Below are positions 10,577-19,794 of a DNA stretch of 64,000 bases, piece after piece. The notes below the pieces were generated by a model that worked only from the letters and a program-made list of their open reading frames with translations, was not told the origin of the DNA and did not search any database. Made by a program: the position numbers and the translations under genes. Source of the stretch: Roseibium limicola (GTDB taxonomy: Bacteria; Pseudomonadota; Alphaproteobacteria; Rhizobiales; Stappiaceae); contig NZ_JAFLNF010000001.1 in NCBI RefSeq assembly GCF_017313085.1, forward strand, positions 124,001 to 188,000, given 5' to 3'. Within the stretch, counting starts at the first letter, position 1, and the number at the start of each line of letters is the position of its first letter.

Positions 10577-12045
10577 GAAAGGCCGGCTCCTGCGGCTATG
10601 GCGGCTTTCACCACCTCGTGATCAGAAAAAGGAAGTACGGTGTCGCCGACAATCTGGCCCGTTTCATGGCCCTTTCCGGCCACACACAGAACATCCCCGG
10701 CAACCAGTGAGGAAACAGCCACCGAGATCGCTTCTGCCCGGTCGCCAACTTCAGCTGCGCCAGGCGCGCCTGCCAGCATTGCCGCACGGATCAAAGCCGG
10801 ATCTTCGCTGCGTGGATTGTCGTCCGTAATGAAGACCTCATCGGCGCGCTCGGCGGCGATACGGCCCATGATCTCACGCTTGCCGGGATCCCGGTCACCA
10901 CCACAGCCCACCACAACCTTCAGCTTGTTTTCAGCAAATGGCCGAAGCGCGGCCAAGGCGTTTTCGAGCGCATCCGGCTTATGGGCATAGTCAATAATGA
11001 CAGTTGCCCCAGTTGAGGTCCGTCCAGCAAATTCCAGACGTCCCGGAGCCCCCTTCAGGTTTTCAAGAGCCCGCATGACCGAACCGGTATCATCCCCGGC
11101 AGTGATGGCCAGACCTGCCGCAATCAGTGCATTCGAAACTTGAAATCGACCGATGAGCGGCAACGTGACCTGATAGCGGCCACGCGCGGTATCCAGCGTC
11201 AGGAGTTGTCCGGAAGGATAGGATTTCAAGCCAGTGAGGATAAGGTCCTTGCCGGTCTCTCCCACTGTAAAAAGTCGAAGCCCGCGTTGCTTCGCCACCG
11301 CAATCACCCGGTCGGCATATTTCTCGCCTGGATCCACTACGACAGTTCCGCCAGAAGGCAGCAAATCCTGGAACAGACGAAGCTTGGCCCGCAGGTAGTT
11401 CTCTACTGTCGGATGATAATCCATGTGGTCGCGGCCAAGATTGGTGAAACCGGCAGACACCAGCCGCACACCATCGAGGCGATGCTGATCCAGACCATGG
11501 CTGGATGCCTCCATAGCAGCATGGGTCACACCGCCTTCAGCCAGAGCCGCAAGTTCCCGGTGGAGTGCGACTGGATCAGGTGTCGTCAACCCTCCGTAGG
11601 ACTGGCCATCATTCGTTACAGTGCCAAGCGTGCCCAGACTTGCGGAGGCATGGCCGCAGGATTGAAAAATCTGACGGAGGAAATAAGCAACGGATGTCTT
11701 GCCGCTCGTGCCGGTGACAGCCGCCATGACTTTGGGCTGTTTCACATAGAAGCGCGCGGCCATCAGCGCCAAAGCCCGACGGGGTTCTGGGTCCGGCAGC
11801 ACCACGACGTTGTCGGGCAAACTGCGTCTCAGATTTTCCGCGGCCTCCGCCTCGCACAAGATAGCCGAAGCCCCCTGCTCCACTGCTTTCGCAGCGAATT
11901 GGGCGCCATCCACCTTTGCGCCCTTGAGCGCGGCAAATAGGAAGCCGTTTTCGACCTTGCGGCTGTCCGCCGTGAGGCCACGGATCGGAAGCGCTCGGGC
12001 CTCCTGCGGCAGGCTCACGCCAGCGGCGAGTTGGTCAAGATCCAT
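10573..12045 (-). CDS. murE: UDP-MurNAc-L-Ala-D-Glu--meso-DAP ligase
   Basis: MurE adds the third stem-peptide residue. The 490-residue product has LTADSRKVENGFLFAAL, the P-loop VTGTSGKTSVAYFL, TTPDPVALHREL and EASSHGLDQHRLDG. It also has DDNPRSEDPALI; this DNPR motif is the specificity signature of meso-diaminopimelate-adding enzymes, so a DAP-type peptidoglycan is implied. A 98-nt gap separates it from ftsI, the largest gap inside this cluster, with no clear terminator or promoter in it. Confidence 0.97.
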   Translation of the reverse strand: MDLDQLAAGVSLPQEARALPIRGLTADSRKVENGFLFAALKGAKVDGAQFAAKAVEQGASAILCEAEAAENLRRSLPDNVVVLPDPEPRRALALMAARFYVKQPKVMAAVTGTSGKTSVAYFLRQIFQSCGHASASLGTLGTVTNDGQSYGGLTTPDPVALHRELAALAEGGVTHAAMEASSHGLDQHRLDGVRLVSAGFTNLGRDHMDYHPTVENYLRAKLRLFQDLLPSGGTVVVDPGEKYADRVIAVAKQRGLRLFTVGETGKDLILTGLKSYPSGQLLTLDTARGRYQVTLPLIGRFQVSNALIAAGLAITAGDDTGSVMRALENLKGAPGRLEFAGRTSTGATVIIDYAHKPDALENALAALRPFAENKLKVVVGCGGDRDPGKREIMGRIAAERADEVFITDDNPRSEDPALIRAAMLAGAPGAAEVGDRAEAISVAVSSLVAGDVLCVAGKGHETGQIVGDTVLPFSDHEVVKAAIAAGAGLS

Positions 12046-12143
12046 CTCTGTCTGTTGTCCGGTTTGTGCGTCGTCATCTGTGGCAACGAGAATACCGGAA
12101 AACGGCTGCGACCCCGCCGGTTCTTCTCACCCTGTGATTGGCA

Positions 12144-13856
12144 TTAGTAGGATATTTCGATCGGTTCATCTCCATTGGCAAAACGCGGCATTACACCAAG
12201 CATCGGTGCACTGCGGCGAATGATGGCCCCAACGGTCGGTGCAGCGTTCATACCAGCCGTTGCTGGAATGCCCTCGCGCTCCGGCTTGGGTTCATCAAGC
12301 ACCACAAGAACGACGTAGCGCGGATCATCCATCGGGAAGGCCGACAAGAACGAATTTCTGCGCTTGTTGTTCACATAACGGCCGTTCTCGACCTTCTCTG
12401 CCGTACCCGTCTTTCCACCGACAAAATACCCAGGCACTTCAGATCGGCGCCCAGAACCTGAAAGCACATTCAGACGGAAAAGATACCGCATGCTCCGGCT
12501 GGTTTCTTCGGAAATCACTCTTGTACCCATGGAGTTAGCTTCGTCTTCGGTGCGTGGGTAGAAGGTCGGGTGCAACAGCGTTCCGCCATTAACCAGCGCC
12601 GCAGCCGCAACTGCGGTCTGCATGGGCGTTACCGAGATACCGTGGCCGAACGAGATGGTCATCGCCGCCAGTTCGTTCCATTTCGGCGGCAACAGCGGCG
12701 CTGCGTTTTCCGGCAGTTCCGTCTGCAGGCGGCTCGTCAGTCCCAAGCGCCCGAGGAATTCCTGCTGCTTGTCGATCCCTGTCGCAAGCATCATCTTCGC
12801 CGTACCGATGTTGGACGAATAGATAAAGACTTCCGGCACGGTCAGTGCCCGATGTTTTCCGTGGAAATCGGTGATTGTGCGGCCGGCAGCCCGGATTGGC
12901 TTGGATGCATCGAAGGTATCGTTGATGGAAACCTTCCCCGAATCAAGCGCCATGGCGACCGTGAAGGACTTGAAGACCGAGCCCATCTCGAACACGCCGC
13001 CGGTTGCCCGGTTCATGCGCTTCTGCTCCAGCGCCTGCGACCGATCATTAGGGTCGTAGTCCGGCAGGGATGACATGGCGACCACTTCCCCGGTCTTCAC
13101 ATCCAGAACGATGCCGACACCGGCAATAGCGTGGAAACGGTCGACTGCCTTCACCAACTCATCACGCACCACATGCTGAACCCGCAGATCCATGGCCAGC
13201 GTGACCGGCTCAAGCCCACGATCGGACGTAAAACCGACAGATTGCAGATCGGCAAGCCAGGACTGATCGATGTGTTTCTCGATGCCGGTCAGCCCCTGAT
13301 TGTCGACATTCACCGAACCGATGATGTGCCCTGCAGTTGAGCCGCCAGGATAAAACCGTTGGTTCTCCGACAGGAAGCCGATGCCTGGCAGACCGAGATT
13401 GTGCACCTGATCCGCCTGGGCCGGGTTCAATTCACGCTTCAGCCAGACGAAGCCGGCTCGGCTCGCGAGACGACGGCGGACAACCTCCGGGTTCAGATCC
13501 GGCAGAACCCGTATCAACCCGTCAACCGCTTCATCAACATCGAGAATGCGGCGCGGCTCAGCAAAGAGTGAAGCAGTCTTGATGTCGGTGGCGAGAATTT
13601 CGCCGTTGCGATCCAAAAGATCAGGTCGCGCGGCGGAAATGCTGTCCTGTGCAGAAATCCAGGCATTGGAAGGCGCTTCTTCCGATTGCGCGAGATGCAC
13701 GAGCCGAACGCCAATTGCCAAATAAACAAAAGCAAAGGCGGCAATGGCGAAATAAACCCTGGATTTTACTGCCCCAGAGGAGATCGATCCGACGGTTGCC
13801 CGCGGCTTGGTTTTGCGAACTTGCAGGAAGCTGGAGGCCTCGCTCACGTGTGCCAT
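12144..13856 (-). CDS. ftsI: Penicillin-binding protein 3 / FtsI transpeptidase
   Basis: FtsI is the class B penicillin-binding protein that cross-links septal peptidoglycan with FtsW. The 570-residue protein has a cytoplasmic tail and one transmembrane segment near residues 32-52, then a PBP dimer domain. The transpeptidase domain carries the three active-site motifs: SVFK (SxxK) in MGSVFKSFTVAMA, SSN in YSSNIGTAK, and KTGT in GGKTGTAEKV. It starts 14 nt after the ftsL stop. Confidence 0.97.
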   Translation of the reverse strand: MAHVSEASSFLQVRKTKPRATVGSISSGAVKSRVYFAIAAFAFVYLAIGVRLVHLAQSEEAPSNAWISAQDSISAARPDLLDRNGEILATDIKTASLFAEPRRILDVDEAVDGLIRVLPDLNPEVVRRRLASRAGFVWLKRELNPAQADQVHNLGLPGIGFLSENQRFYPGGSTAGHIIGSVNVDNQGLTGIEKHIDQSWLADLQSVGFTSDRGLEPVTLAMDLRVQHVVRDELVKAVDRFHAIAGVGIVLDVKTGEVVAMSSLPDYDPNDRSQALEQKRMNRATGGVFEMGSVFKSFTVAMALDSGKVSINDTFDASKPIRAAGRTITDFHGKHRALTVPEVFIYSSNIGTAKMMLATGIDKQQEFLGRLGLTSRLQTELPENAAPLLPPKWNELAAMTISFGHGISVTPMQTAVAAAALVNGGTLLHPTFYPRTEDEANSMGTRVISEETSRSMRYLFRLNVLSGSGRRSEVPGYFVGGKTGTAEKVENGRYVNNKRRNSFLSAFPMDDPRYVVLVVLDEPKPEREGIPATAGMNAAPTVGAIIRRSAPMLGVMPRFANGDEPIEISY

Positions 13857-13870
13857 CTTAACGAGCGCCT

Positions 13871-14230
13871 TTACTGAATCACGGGTGCACTGGCACCCGC
13901 GTAGCCGGAGAGCGGACCCTTGCCACCAATGGGCTCAAGCATGACCGGCCGCGGAGGAAGCTCTTCCGCGCTGACAATCTGGTGAGCATCCAGAGGCTCA
14001 AGTTCAAGAACATCATTGTATCGGTCGACCAAGCCCTGCAGCCGATCCGGCTGGTTAAGCACACTCCACTCGGCCTTCAGCGAGCGAATAGACTGCTGCT
14101 CCGCTTCGATCTCGCGTTGCAACTCCGCCACGCGGGAAGCGCTGTCCTTGGCTCCCAGCTTCATGTCGTAGAGCGCGGCGGCTCCGACAACCACCAGCAG
14201 AACGAAAAAGATGTTCAGATAGCGAACCAT
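13871..14230 (-). CDS. ftsL: FtsL-like cell division protein
   Basis: This is a small bitopic membrane protein of 119 residues. It has a hydrophobic segment at about residues 5-21 (NIFFVLLVVVGAAALYDM), a heptad-rich stretch (RVAELQREIEAEQQSIRSL) that should form a coiled coil, and the NQPDRLQGLVDRY segment seen in alphaproteobacterial FtsL. The family is poorly conserved, so the identity rests mainly on topology and position between rsmH and ftsI. FtsL forms a complex with FtsB and FtsQ that activates FtsWI. Confidence 0.88.
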   Translation of the reverse strand: MVRYLNIFFVLLVVVGAAALYDMKLGAKDSASRVAELQREIEAEQQSIRSLKAEWSVLNQPDRLQGLVDRYNDVLELEPLDAHQIVSAEELPPRPVMLEPIGGKGPLSGYAGASAPVIQ

Positions 14231-14235
14231 TCTGG

Positions 14236-15294
14236 TCAGCCCCCTAGCCCGTGGAAAGCGGCGAGCCGGGGCACGCCGATGGAGTGGATATCAAGGTCGC
14301 GGGCCGGAGCATCGGTGCGCAGACCCGCTCTGAGTTTTGCCGAACGCGCCCGTGGATTTCCCTCGGCCTCTTCGACAGTTGGGTCGATAGCCTTGCGGCT
14401 GAGAAGTTCAAACGTTGCCGGCGGCACGTCTTCCTCCGGCAGGTGGCGCGAGCCACCGCCCCGTGTCTTGCTGCGGTCGGCGAAAAACTTCTTCACCAAT
14501 CGATCTTCAAGCGAGTGAAAGGAAACGATGACCAGGCGTCCGCCCGGCTTGAGAATATTTTCAGCAGCCTGCAGTGCCTGGGCAGCCTGATGCAACTCGC
14601 CGTTCACAAAGATGCGGAGCGCTTGAAAGGTGCGCGTTGCCGGGTGAATCTGAGCTTTTTTCGGGTTTCGACCCAGCACCTTTTCGACCAGCAACGACAA
14701 TTCGGCTGTGCGCGTAAACGGCCGTTCAAGTCGCGCGCGCTCAATCGCATGCGCAACGCTTGGCGCACGCTTTTCTTCGCCCAAAAGACCAATGATGCGA
14801 ATAAGATCTCGAACAGGCAGCTCGTTGACAACATCAGCCGCTGAGGGACCGGCCTGTTCCATGCGCATATCCAAAGGTCCGTCACGCATGAAGGAAAACC
14901 CGCGCTCAGCCTGATCCAGCTGCATCGAGGAAACACCAAGGTCGAGAACCACACCATCGACGCCATCATGACCAAGCGTGCGAGCATGCGCTTCCAACTC
15001 GGCAAACTGTCCCGGAACCAGCGTCAACCGTCCGTTGGACGCTTCAACCAAGGACTGCCCCCCAGCAATTGCATCCGGGTCACGATCAACGCCAATGACA
15101 TGCGCACCACGCTCAAGAAACGCCCGGCTGTATCCACCAGCGCCAAAGGTGCCGTCAATGATAACCTCGTCCGGTTTGGGCGCCAGATAAGCCAGAACAG
15201 AATCCAGAAGAACCGGCACGTGACGCTCAGATCCACCGCCATCGACCGAGAGATTTACATCCCCGCCCGCTCCATTGCTTGTGCCCGCACTCAT
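14236..15294 (-). CDS. rsmH: 16S rRNA (cytosine(1402)-N4)-methyltransferase
   Basis: RsmH (MraW) methylates N4 of C1402 in the ribosomal P site using SAM. The 352-residue protein has an extended, Gly/Ser-rich N terminus, then [13 protein letters not shown], the SAM-binding [58 protein letters not shown] and [13 protein letters not shown]. This is the complete set for the family. The start codon overlaps the mraZ stop as ATGA (15291-15294). Confidence 0.97.
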   Translation of the reverse strand: MSAGTSNGAGGDVNLSVDGGGSERHVPVLLDSVLAYLAPKPDEVIIDGTFGAGGYSRAFLERGAHVIGVDRDPDAIAGGQSLVEASNGRLTLVPGQFAELEAHARTLGHDGVDGVVLDLGVSSMQLDQAERGFSFMRDGPLDMRMEQAGPSAADVVNELPVRDLIRIIGLLGEEKRAPSVAHAIERARLERPFTRTAELSLLVEKVLGRNPKKAQIHPATRTFQALRIFVNGELHQAAQALQAAENILKPGGRLVIVSFHSLEDRLVKKFFADRSKTRGGGSRHLPEEDVPPATFELLSRKAIDPTVEEAEGNPRARSAKLRAGLRTDAPARDLDIHSIGVPRLAAFHGLGG

Positions 15295-15761
15295 GCCGGC
15301 TCTCCTGGCTGCGCTGCGCCGGGAACCAACCCGGACAGCAATGCAAGCGCCCGCTTCGAGGCCTCTGCTCGGTGCTCGCGGAACTTTTCCGGCTGCCAGA
15401 TCTGAAACTTGTAACCAAGACCAGCGAAGGTGACCTGATCCGTAATGCCAGTGCGCTCACGCACCATGTCGGAAATCATCATTCGCCCGTCACTGTCAAT
15501 TTTCGGCGTTTCGCTAACCCCGAACAATGCCATTGCAAGGGCATCATGATCCGGCGTGAGTTTTGAGAACTGATCCAACCGACCCTGAATTTCGCTTAGA
15601 AGCTCATTGCCGCCAGCGTCGATCGCGCCGCAATGAGGAGAGGCAATCGCATACAGGCCTTCGAAACCGTCCCGCGCCAAAACCGCACGGAAGGGTGCAG
15701 GAATCGAAACGCGACCCTTGGCATCCAGCCGGTTGGTAAAGTGTGAAACGAAGCCCGCCAT
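15291..15761 (-). CDS. mraZ: Transcriptional regulator MraZ
   Basis: MraZ is an AbrB-like, ring-forming DNA-binding protein that controls the dcw cluster. The product is about 156 residues with two SpoVT/AbrB-like repeats; the first begins [18 protein letters not shown] and the second contains [14 protein letters not shown]. The open frame extends upstream to 15896, but that part is Arg/Phe/Ser-rich and unlike MraZ. The ATG at 15761 has AGAGGGGAC upstream and matches the family start. It is the first gene of the cluster, and its own presumed operator lies upstream. Confidence 0.95.
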   Translation of the reverse strand: MAGFVSHFTNRLDAKGRVSIPAPFRAVLARDGFEGLYAIASPHCGAIDAGGNELLSEIQGRLDQFSKLTPDHDALAMALFGVSETPKIDSDGRMMISDMVRERTGITDQVTFAGLGYKFQIWQPEKFREHRAEASKRALALLSGLVPGAAQPGEPA

Positions 15762-15908
15762 CTGTCCCCTCTGGGCGGATCGAAGAACCCGCAAAGCCCG
15801 CGAAACCCAAAACAGAAGGATGCGACCGAAAGCCGAGCAAGACACTCCAAAGAGCCTCTCGCTGAATCGCCCGTATGACGGGCTCATCATCCCCATTCTG
15901 GGTATATA

Positions 15909-15954
15909 TGGGATACCATGGGATTTGATGGGAGGTCAATGGAATCTCGTGGAT
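15909..15954. promoter_or_regulatory. Putative MraZ operator and mra promoter
   Basis: On the plus strand TGGGA occurs at 15909, 15919 and 15929, each separated by five bases. Weaker copies TGGAA at 15940 and TGGAT at 15950 continue the 10-11-bp phase. E. coli MraZ binds TGGGN repeats separated by 5 nt upstream of mraZ, so this is very likely the cognate operator. A possible mraZ promoter on the minus strand (TTGACC at 15939-15934, TATCCC at 15915-15910, 18-bp spacer) contains the three best repeats, which would suit autorepression. The promoter boxes are my inference. Confidence 0.7.
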
Positions 15955-16187
15955 TCCTGCAGGTACTACGGATACTTTCTAACGCAACGGCACATATGAC
16001 ATGGACATGGTTAATGAAGGCTTGACACAAAAGAGGAATCGGATTCCGAGCCAAGCGACTTTCCATCCGGAAAGCCTGTGTTTTCCAAAGACGAGAAAAA
16101 GCAAAACTGTGGAAAGAAATTGAGGTTTCCCGCTCAGCCCGGCGCACAGGGCCAGCGGCAACGTTTGTTGAGTAGCGAAGGAATGGA
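15955..16187. other. Intergenic region between rnpB and the mra promoter
   Basis: About 230 bases with no convincing gene. Several short frames overlap here in both directions, but none has a ribosome-binding site or recognisable product. It should contain the rnpB transcript end; I do not see a strong hairpin followed by T residues, so the terminator is uncertain. Confidence 0.5.
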
Positions 16188-16582
16188 AAATGCCAGTCGG
16201 CCTGTAAGCCGGGTTCTGTACGGCCCGCATTTGAGTGCGGACGCGACAGCCATTCATCTGGGACGTCCGTTACCGAACGCCTCTCGCAACCAACCCGGGC
16301 AACTGACCTGGAAACCGGCCTGGACCGAAGTCCGCGTCGCCCCTATTCGGTTTTGCTCCCGGTGGGGTTTACCGTGCCGCGTCCGTTACCGTCCGCGCGG
16401 TGGGCTCTTACCCCACCCTTTCACCCTTACCTCGAACGCATTCGAGGCGGTTTGCTTTCTGTGGCACTTTCCCTAGGGTCGCCCCCGCCGGGTGTTACCC
16501 GGCACCGTATTTCCGTGGAGCCCGGACTTTCCTCCCCCGCGGCCTTTCGGCACTTGCGGCAGCGGCTGTCCGGCCGACTGGC
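16188..16582 (-). ncRNA. rnpB: RNase P RNA (bacterial class A)
   Basis: This is the catalytic RNA of ribonuclease P, which matures tRNA 5' ends. Read on the minus strand, the conserved core GAGGAAAGTCCGGGCTCCA lies near the 5' side and ACAGAACCCGGCTTA near the 3' side, both diagnostic for rnpB. The termini form a perfect 11-bp P1 helix: GCCAGTCGGCC (16582-16572) with GGCCGACTGGC (16202-16192). The length of about 395 nt fits alphaproteobacterial class A RNAs. The 5' end is placed 7-8 nt after a well-formed -10 box; the 3' end is approximate. Confidence 0.96.
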
Positions 16583-16589
16583 AGCCGCT

Positions 16590-16618
16590 GCCATAGGAGG
16601 GTTTGCTCATTCGGTCAA
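16590..16618 (-). promoter_or_regulatory. rnpB promoter
   Basis: On the minus strand TTGACC (16618-16613), a 17-bp spacer and TATGGC (16595-16590) form a housekeeping sigma-70-type promoter. Transcription would start at about 16582, exactly where the P1 helix of RNase P RNA begins. The agreement between promoter spacing and RNA end supports both calls. Confidence 0.8.
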
Positions 16619-16669
16619 GCAATCTCGGTCGCAGACCTGCACGCGGCACAACAATGGAGCCCGCTGCCC

Positions 16670-18148
16670 TCACCCGTGCCCAGCAGCGAGCCGCGTGGAA
16701 AGCGCGTCCACAAAGCCCTCAATCTGCTGGTCTGTTGCCGCAGCAAATCCGACGATCAGGCCAGAAATGGCAGGCCTGTCGACATAGCAGGGACTGAGTG
16801 GCGATACCGCATATCCATGCTCCTGCAGGCCTGAGGCGACCTTCAGGTCATCCGCCGTCTGTGAAAAGCTCAGCGTCACCTGCACATTCCCTGTCGGCTT
16901 CTCGACATTGATCCGATTGCCCAGCCGGGCTTTCAAGGCTTCCACCAACTTCCCGCCACGCTCCTGGTAAACCAGACGGATACGCTTCAGATGCGCTCGA
17001 TATTCGCCGCTTTCGATGAAATCCGCCAATGCGATCTGAGCATGGACATTGGCGAGTTTTCCCGTGTGCCTGAAAACTGCGCGCAAATCCTCGGCCAACG
17101 CCTCCGGCACAACGCAATAGGACAATCGCAGTCCAGGCAAGAAGCTCTTGGAAAAGGTGCCAAGGTAAATGACCTCTCCAGCGCGTGCCAATCCCTGCAA
17201 AGCCGCCACTGGCCGACCCTCAAACAGAAACTCGCTGTCGTAATCATCCTCCAGGATGACCCCGCCCTGTGTCCGCACCGCCTCCAACAGCGCCAACCGC
17301 CGACGCAGCGGCATACGGGTTCCCAAAGGGTAATGATGCGAGGGCGTCACATAAATCAGCTTTGGCGCCTCCGGGCGTTCAGTTAGCGCACGGACGTCAG
17401 CCCCCTGCCCATCGACCGGCAGGCCTGCGATCCGCAGTCCGGCGCCATGAAAGGCAGTCCTTGCGCCCAAATATCCAGGATCTTCCAGAAGAGCCAGGTC
17501 CCCCGGGTCTGCCATCGCCTGCGACAGGGCCGACAGGGCCGCCTGCATGCCGCAAGTAACGATGATCTGGTCGCTCGTTGCCTTTACACCGCGCTCCACT
17601 GCAAGATATTCCGCCAACACCCGCCGCAACTCCGGATGACCGGTCGGGGCTTGATAAAGCAACTCCGGACCGGGCGCACGCCGTGCCGCGCGGCGAAGCG
17701 ATCTGGCCCAGAGATCATGTGGGAACACATCCAGCGCCGGTGCCCCAGGCTGAAGGGCACCATGCCGAGTGGGCCAAGCCTCACCACGAAGGTTTTGTGC
17801 TTGCAGGCGCCCACGTGAGGACAATCCATGACGCAAACCTTCTCCAGCACCAATCTTCAGCGCTGAAGGCGCCCCTTCAGGTTGCTCCTCTCGGGCAATC
17901 ACCGTCGCAGCCCCTGGGCGCACGACGATGATTTGTTCCGCCTGCAACAGCTCCAAAGCCGCGTTGACCGTACTGCGGGCAACACCCAACCCCTCGGCCA
18001 GTTGGCGCGATGATGGCAATTTACGGCCGGGCAGCAATTTTCCGCCCCGCACAGCTTCCCGCAGCGACCGGTAGATCTGTTGACTTAGGGGCAGCGCAAT
18101 GGACCGATCCAGGCGCACAAGCCCTTCCGGCAAAACTGGTATGCTCAT
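16670..18148 (-). CDS. MocR/PdxR-type regulator (GntR HTH fused to aminotransferase domain)
   Basis: About 492 residues. Residues 1-80 are a GntR winged helix (PLSQQIYRSLREAVRGG, LPSSRQLAEGLGVARSTVNAAL). The rest is a fold-type-I aminotransferase domain with FSKSFLPGLRLSYCV, where the Lys is the expected PLP Schiff-base residue, and LEDDYDSEF. MocR regulators use PLP or an amino-compound adduct to sense B6 or amine metabolism. The gene is divergent from an FMN split-barrel protein, the usual arrangement with its target. The ATG at 18148 replaces a longer frame whose N terminus is not GntR-like. The specific subgroup (PdxR or other) cannot be set from sequence alone. Confidence 0.9.
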   Translation of the reverse strand: MSIPVLPEGLVRLDRSIALPLSQQIYRSLREAVRGGKLLPGRKLPSSRQLAEGLGVARSTVNAALELLQAEQIIVVRPGAATVIAREEQPEGAPSALKIGAGEGLRHGLSSRGRLQAQNLRGEAWPTRHGALQPGAPALDVFPHDLWARSLRRAARRAPGPELLYQAPTGHPELRRVLAEYLAVERGVKATSDQIIVTCGMQAALSALSQAMADPGDLALLEDPGYLGARTAFHGAGLRIAGLPVDGQGADVRALTERPEAPKLIYVTPSHHYPLGTRMPLRRRLALLEAVRTQGGVILEDDYDSEFLFEGRPVAALQGLARAGEVIYLGTFSKSFLPGLRLSYCVVPEALAEDLRAVFRHTGKLANVHAQIALADFIESGEYRAHLKRIRLVYQERGGKLVEALKARLGNRINVEKPTGNVQVTLSFSQTADDLKVASGLQEHGYAVSPLSPCYVDRPAISGLIVGFAAATDQQIEGFVDALSTRLAAGHG

Positions 18149-18268
18149 TTTATAAATTCCGGACCTTTTCCAAGGCCGGTTATATCCACATAGTCGAGGT
18201 AGAGCAACGCCGCACGTATGTGCCCCTCCCTCCCCAGCTTGAAACAAGCCAGCCCGACAAGGCACACG
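18149..18268. promoter_or_regulatory. Divergent promoter region of the MocR gene and the split-barrel gene
   Basis: This 120-bp stretch must carry promoters for both divergent genes. It contains CCGGACC and GGCCGG arms around a T-rich centre near 18158-18180, a possible site for the MocR regulator, but no repeat is strong enough to call an operator with confidence. Confidence 0.4.
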
Positions 18269-18964
18269 ATGGACCAGACAGTTCCCCCTTCAGCCAGCCA
18301 AACTATTCCAGACAGCCAAGACAGACCGGCTTACGCCAAGATCCGTCAGATGAAACGCGGCGACTACGACCGCAACATTGCCAACCAGATCCTCGATCAG
18401 GGTCTTCTCGGTCATATGGGCTTCATTGATGACGACCATCCGATGGTGATCCCGATGGTTTACGCCCGGGTCGGCAACACGCTTTATGTCCACGGCGCCT
18501 CCACCACGCGGCTCGTCAAGGCGCAGGCAAAGGGCGTACCTGCCAGCCTTACCGTCACACTTCTGGACGGGCTGGTTGTTGCCCGGGCCGCTTTCAGCCT
18601 CTCGATGAATTTCCGCTGCGCCATAGTCCATGGCACCGCCCGGCTGGTCGAAGACCTGGAGGAGAAGGAAAAAGCACTGGCCGCAATCACCGATCACATG
18701 CTTCCGGGCCGCTGGGACGAAAGCCGCCCCATGCTGGCAAAAGAACTGAAAGCCACCGGCGTCTTGAAGCTCTCTATGGACCATGTCAGCACCAAGGTAC
18801 GCACCGGTCCTCCCGGCGATGATGCAGAAGATCTTGATTTGCCAATCTGGGCCGGTGTAGTGCCCGTCACCTCGGCACTTGGCCAACCTGTCGCCGATCC
18901 GCACACCGCCGAGACGACGCCGGCTCCTGCCAGCCTTCAGGCCGCCCGCAAGAAATTCGCCTGA
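18269..18964 (+). CDS. Pyridoxamine 5'-phosphate oxidase-like FMN-binding split-barrel protein
   Basis: 231 residues. The body (YAKIRQMKRGDYDRN, GLLGHMGFIDDDHPMVIPM, LYVHGASTTRLVKAQ) matches the NimA/PNPOx-like flavin split-barrel family of small FMN or haem-binding oxidoreductases. The N-terminal ~30 residues and the Pro/Ala-rich C terminus are extensions. Divergence from a MocR regulator suggests the protein is its regulated target, possibly linked to vitamin B6 or amine detoxification; this is inference. The ATG at 18269 (MDQTVPPSA) is preferred to the upstream start at 18218. Confidence 0.82.
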   Translation: MDQTVPPSASQTIPDSQDRPAYAKIRQMKRGDYDRNIANQILDQGLLGHMGFIDDDHPMVIPMVYARVGNTLYVHGASTTRLVKAQAKGVPASLTVTLLDGLVVARAAFSLSMNFRCAIVHGTARLVEDLEEKEKALAAITDHMLPGRWDESRPMLAKELKATGVLKLSMDHVSTKVRTGPPGDDAEDLDLPIWAGVVPVTSALGQPVADPHTAETTPAPASLQAARKKFA

Positions 18965-19042
18965 CAGGTCCCGGCGATCTGGAATGAACAGCAGACCAGC
19001 GGGGGGTAATTTCTGCAGAGTCCTCACCCAGCGGAGTCATAA

Positions 19043-19078
19043 AAAAAGCCCTGCGCTCAGGAGAGCACGGGGCTTTTT
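19043..19078. terminator. Bidirectional rho-independent terminator
   Basis: AAAAAGCCC and GGGCTTTTT arms flank TGCGCTC/GAGCAC, giving an almost continuous stem with an A-rich 5' and T-rich 3' side. It serves the converging split-barrel gene and lytic transglycosylase gene. Confidence 0.85.
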
Positions 19079-19104
19079 AGGACCATCAGAAAGACCATAA
19101 TCGC

Positions 19105-19794
19105 TTAGCTGTGAGCCAGAATGGTCTTGACCTTCTTGCAATAGCGCGCGCTGACCGGGTTCATGCGCTTGGCATAATGACCCGCGTTGTAGCGCAAAAT
19201 CGTACCGCAGACGTCGCCGCCGGAGCGCTGATGAGCGCCTGCCAGATAACGCATACCCCACTCCAGGTTGGTTTCCGGATCGTAGAGAGACTTCGTTGAT
19301 CCTCGGTAGCCAAGACCACGAGCGGTGGTCGGCTTGATCTGCATCAGACCAACTTCACCTGCACTGCCGCGCGCCCGCGGATTGAAATTGCTTTCAACCT
19401 GAACAACGGCTTGGGCGATTCCAAGCGGTACGCCATGCTTCTTGGCAACCTTACGGATCAGTGCAGAATAGTCAGCGCGTTTTTTAACAAAAGCCTTTGA
19501 GCGCGATACGACACGCTTGGACTTTTTGGTTTTCTTTTCAGCAGTCTTTGCAGTGCCGCCGGTTTTGCCATCTTCGGAGCGAGCAGCCTTCCCAGCATTA
19601 ACCACACGAACAGGAGCACCCGGGTTATTCTGGTAGGATGGAACCACCTGCTGCGTGCCAGAGTTCTTTAACGAAATAGGTTCTGGACGTACCAACTGCG
19701 AACCGGAGGAAGCTGCCACTGCGGTGGAAGCGAAGCCAAACGTGGCCAGACCCAGGCAAAGTGCCTGAGCGAGTTTCTTGCTAGACTGCAACAT
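19105..19794 (-). CDS. Secreted lytic transglycosylase (SLT domain, family 1)
   Basis: 229 residues. The N terminus (KKLAQALCLGLATFGFASTAVAA) is a signal peptide with likely cleavage after AVAA, so the enzyme is periplasmic or outer-membrane associated. A Lys-rich linker (about residues 75-100) leads to the SLT domain: VVQVESNFNPRARGSAGEVG with the catalytic Glu, GLMQIKPTTARGLGY and ILRYNAGHYAKRM. Such enzymes cleave the MurNAc-GlcNAc bond and form 1,6-anhydro ends. It is transcribed alone; no partner is evident. Confidence 0.92.
   Translation of the reverse strand: MLQSSKKLAQALCLGLATFGFASTAVAASSGSQLVRPEPISLKNSGTQQVVPSYQNNPGAPVRVVNAGKAARSEDGKTGGTAKTAEKKTKKSKRVVSRSKAFVKKRADYSALIRKVAKKHGVPLGIAQAVVQVESNFNPRARGSAGEVGLMQIKPTTARGLGYRGSTKSLYDPETNLEWGMRYLAGAHQRSGGDVCGTILRYNAGHYAKRMNPVSARYCKKVKTILAHS

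Noticed and set aside
9341-10621. 426-codon plus-strand frame antisense to murF
   Set aside because: Composition is typical of an antisense frame (Arg, His, Gln-rich, no domain pattern), and murF is certain.
15291-15896. 201-residue MraZ frame
   Set aside because: The first 45 residues do not resemble MraZ, and the ATG at 15761 has a ribosome site and the family's usual N terminus.
16188-16582. Possible transfer-messenger RNA or riboswitch instead of RNase P RNA
   Set aside because: The GAGGAAAGTCCGGGCTCCA and ACAGAACCCGGCTTA blocks and the P1 helix are specific to RNase P RNA.
16078-16834. Several short frames over the rnpB region
   Set aside because: This sequence forms the conserved RNase P RNA core with pairing termini, so protein coding is unlikely.
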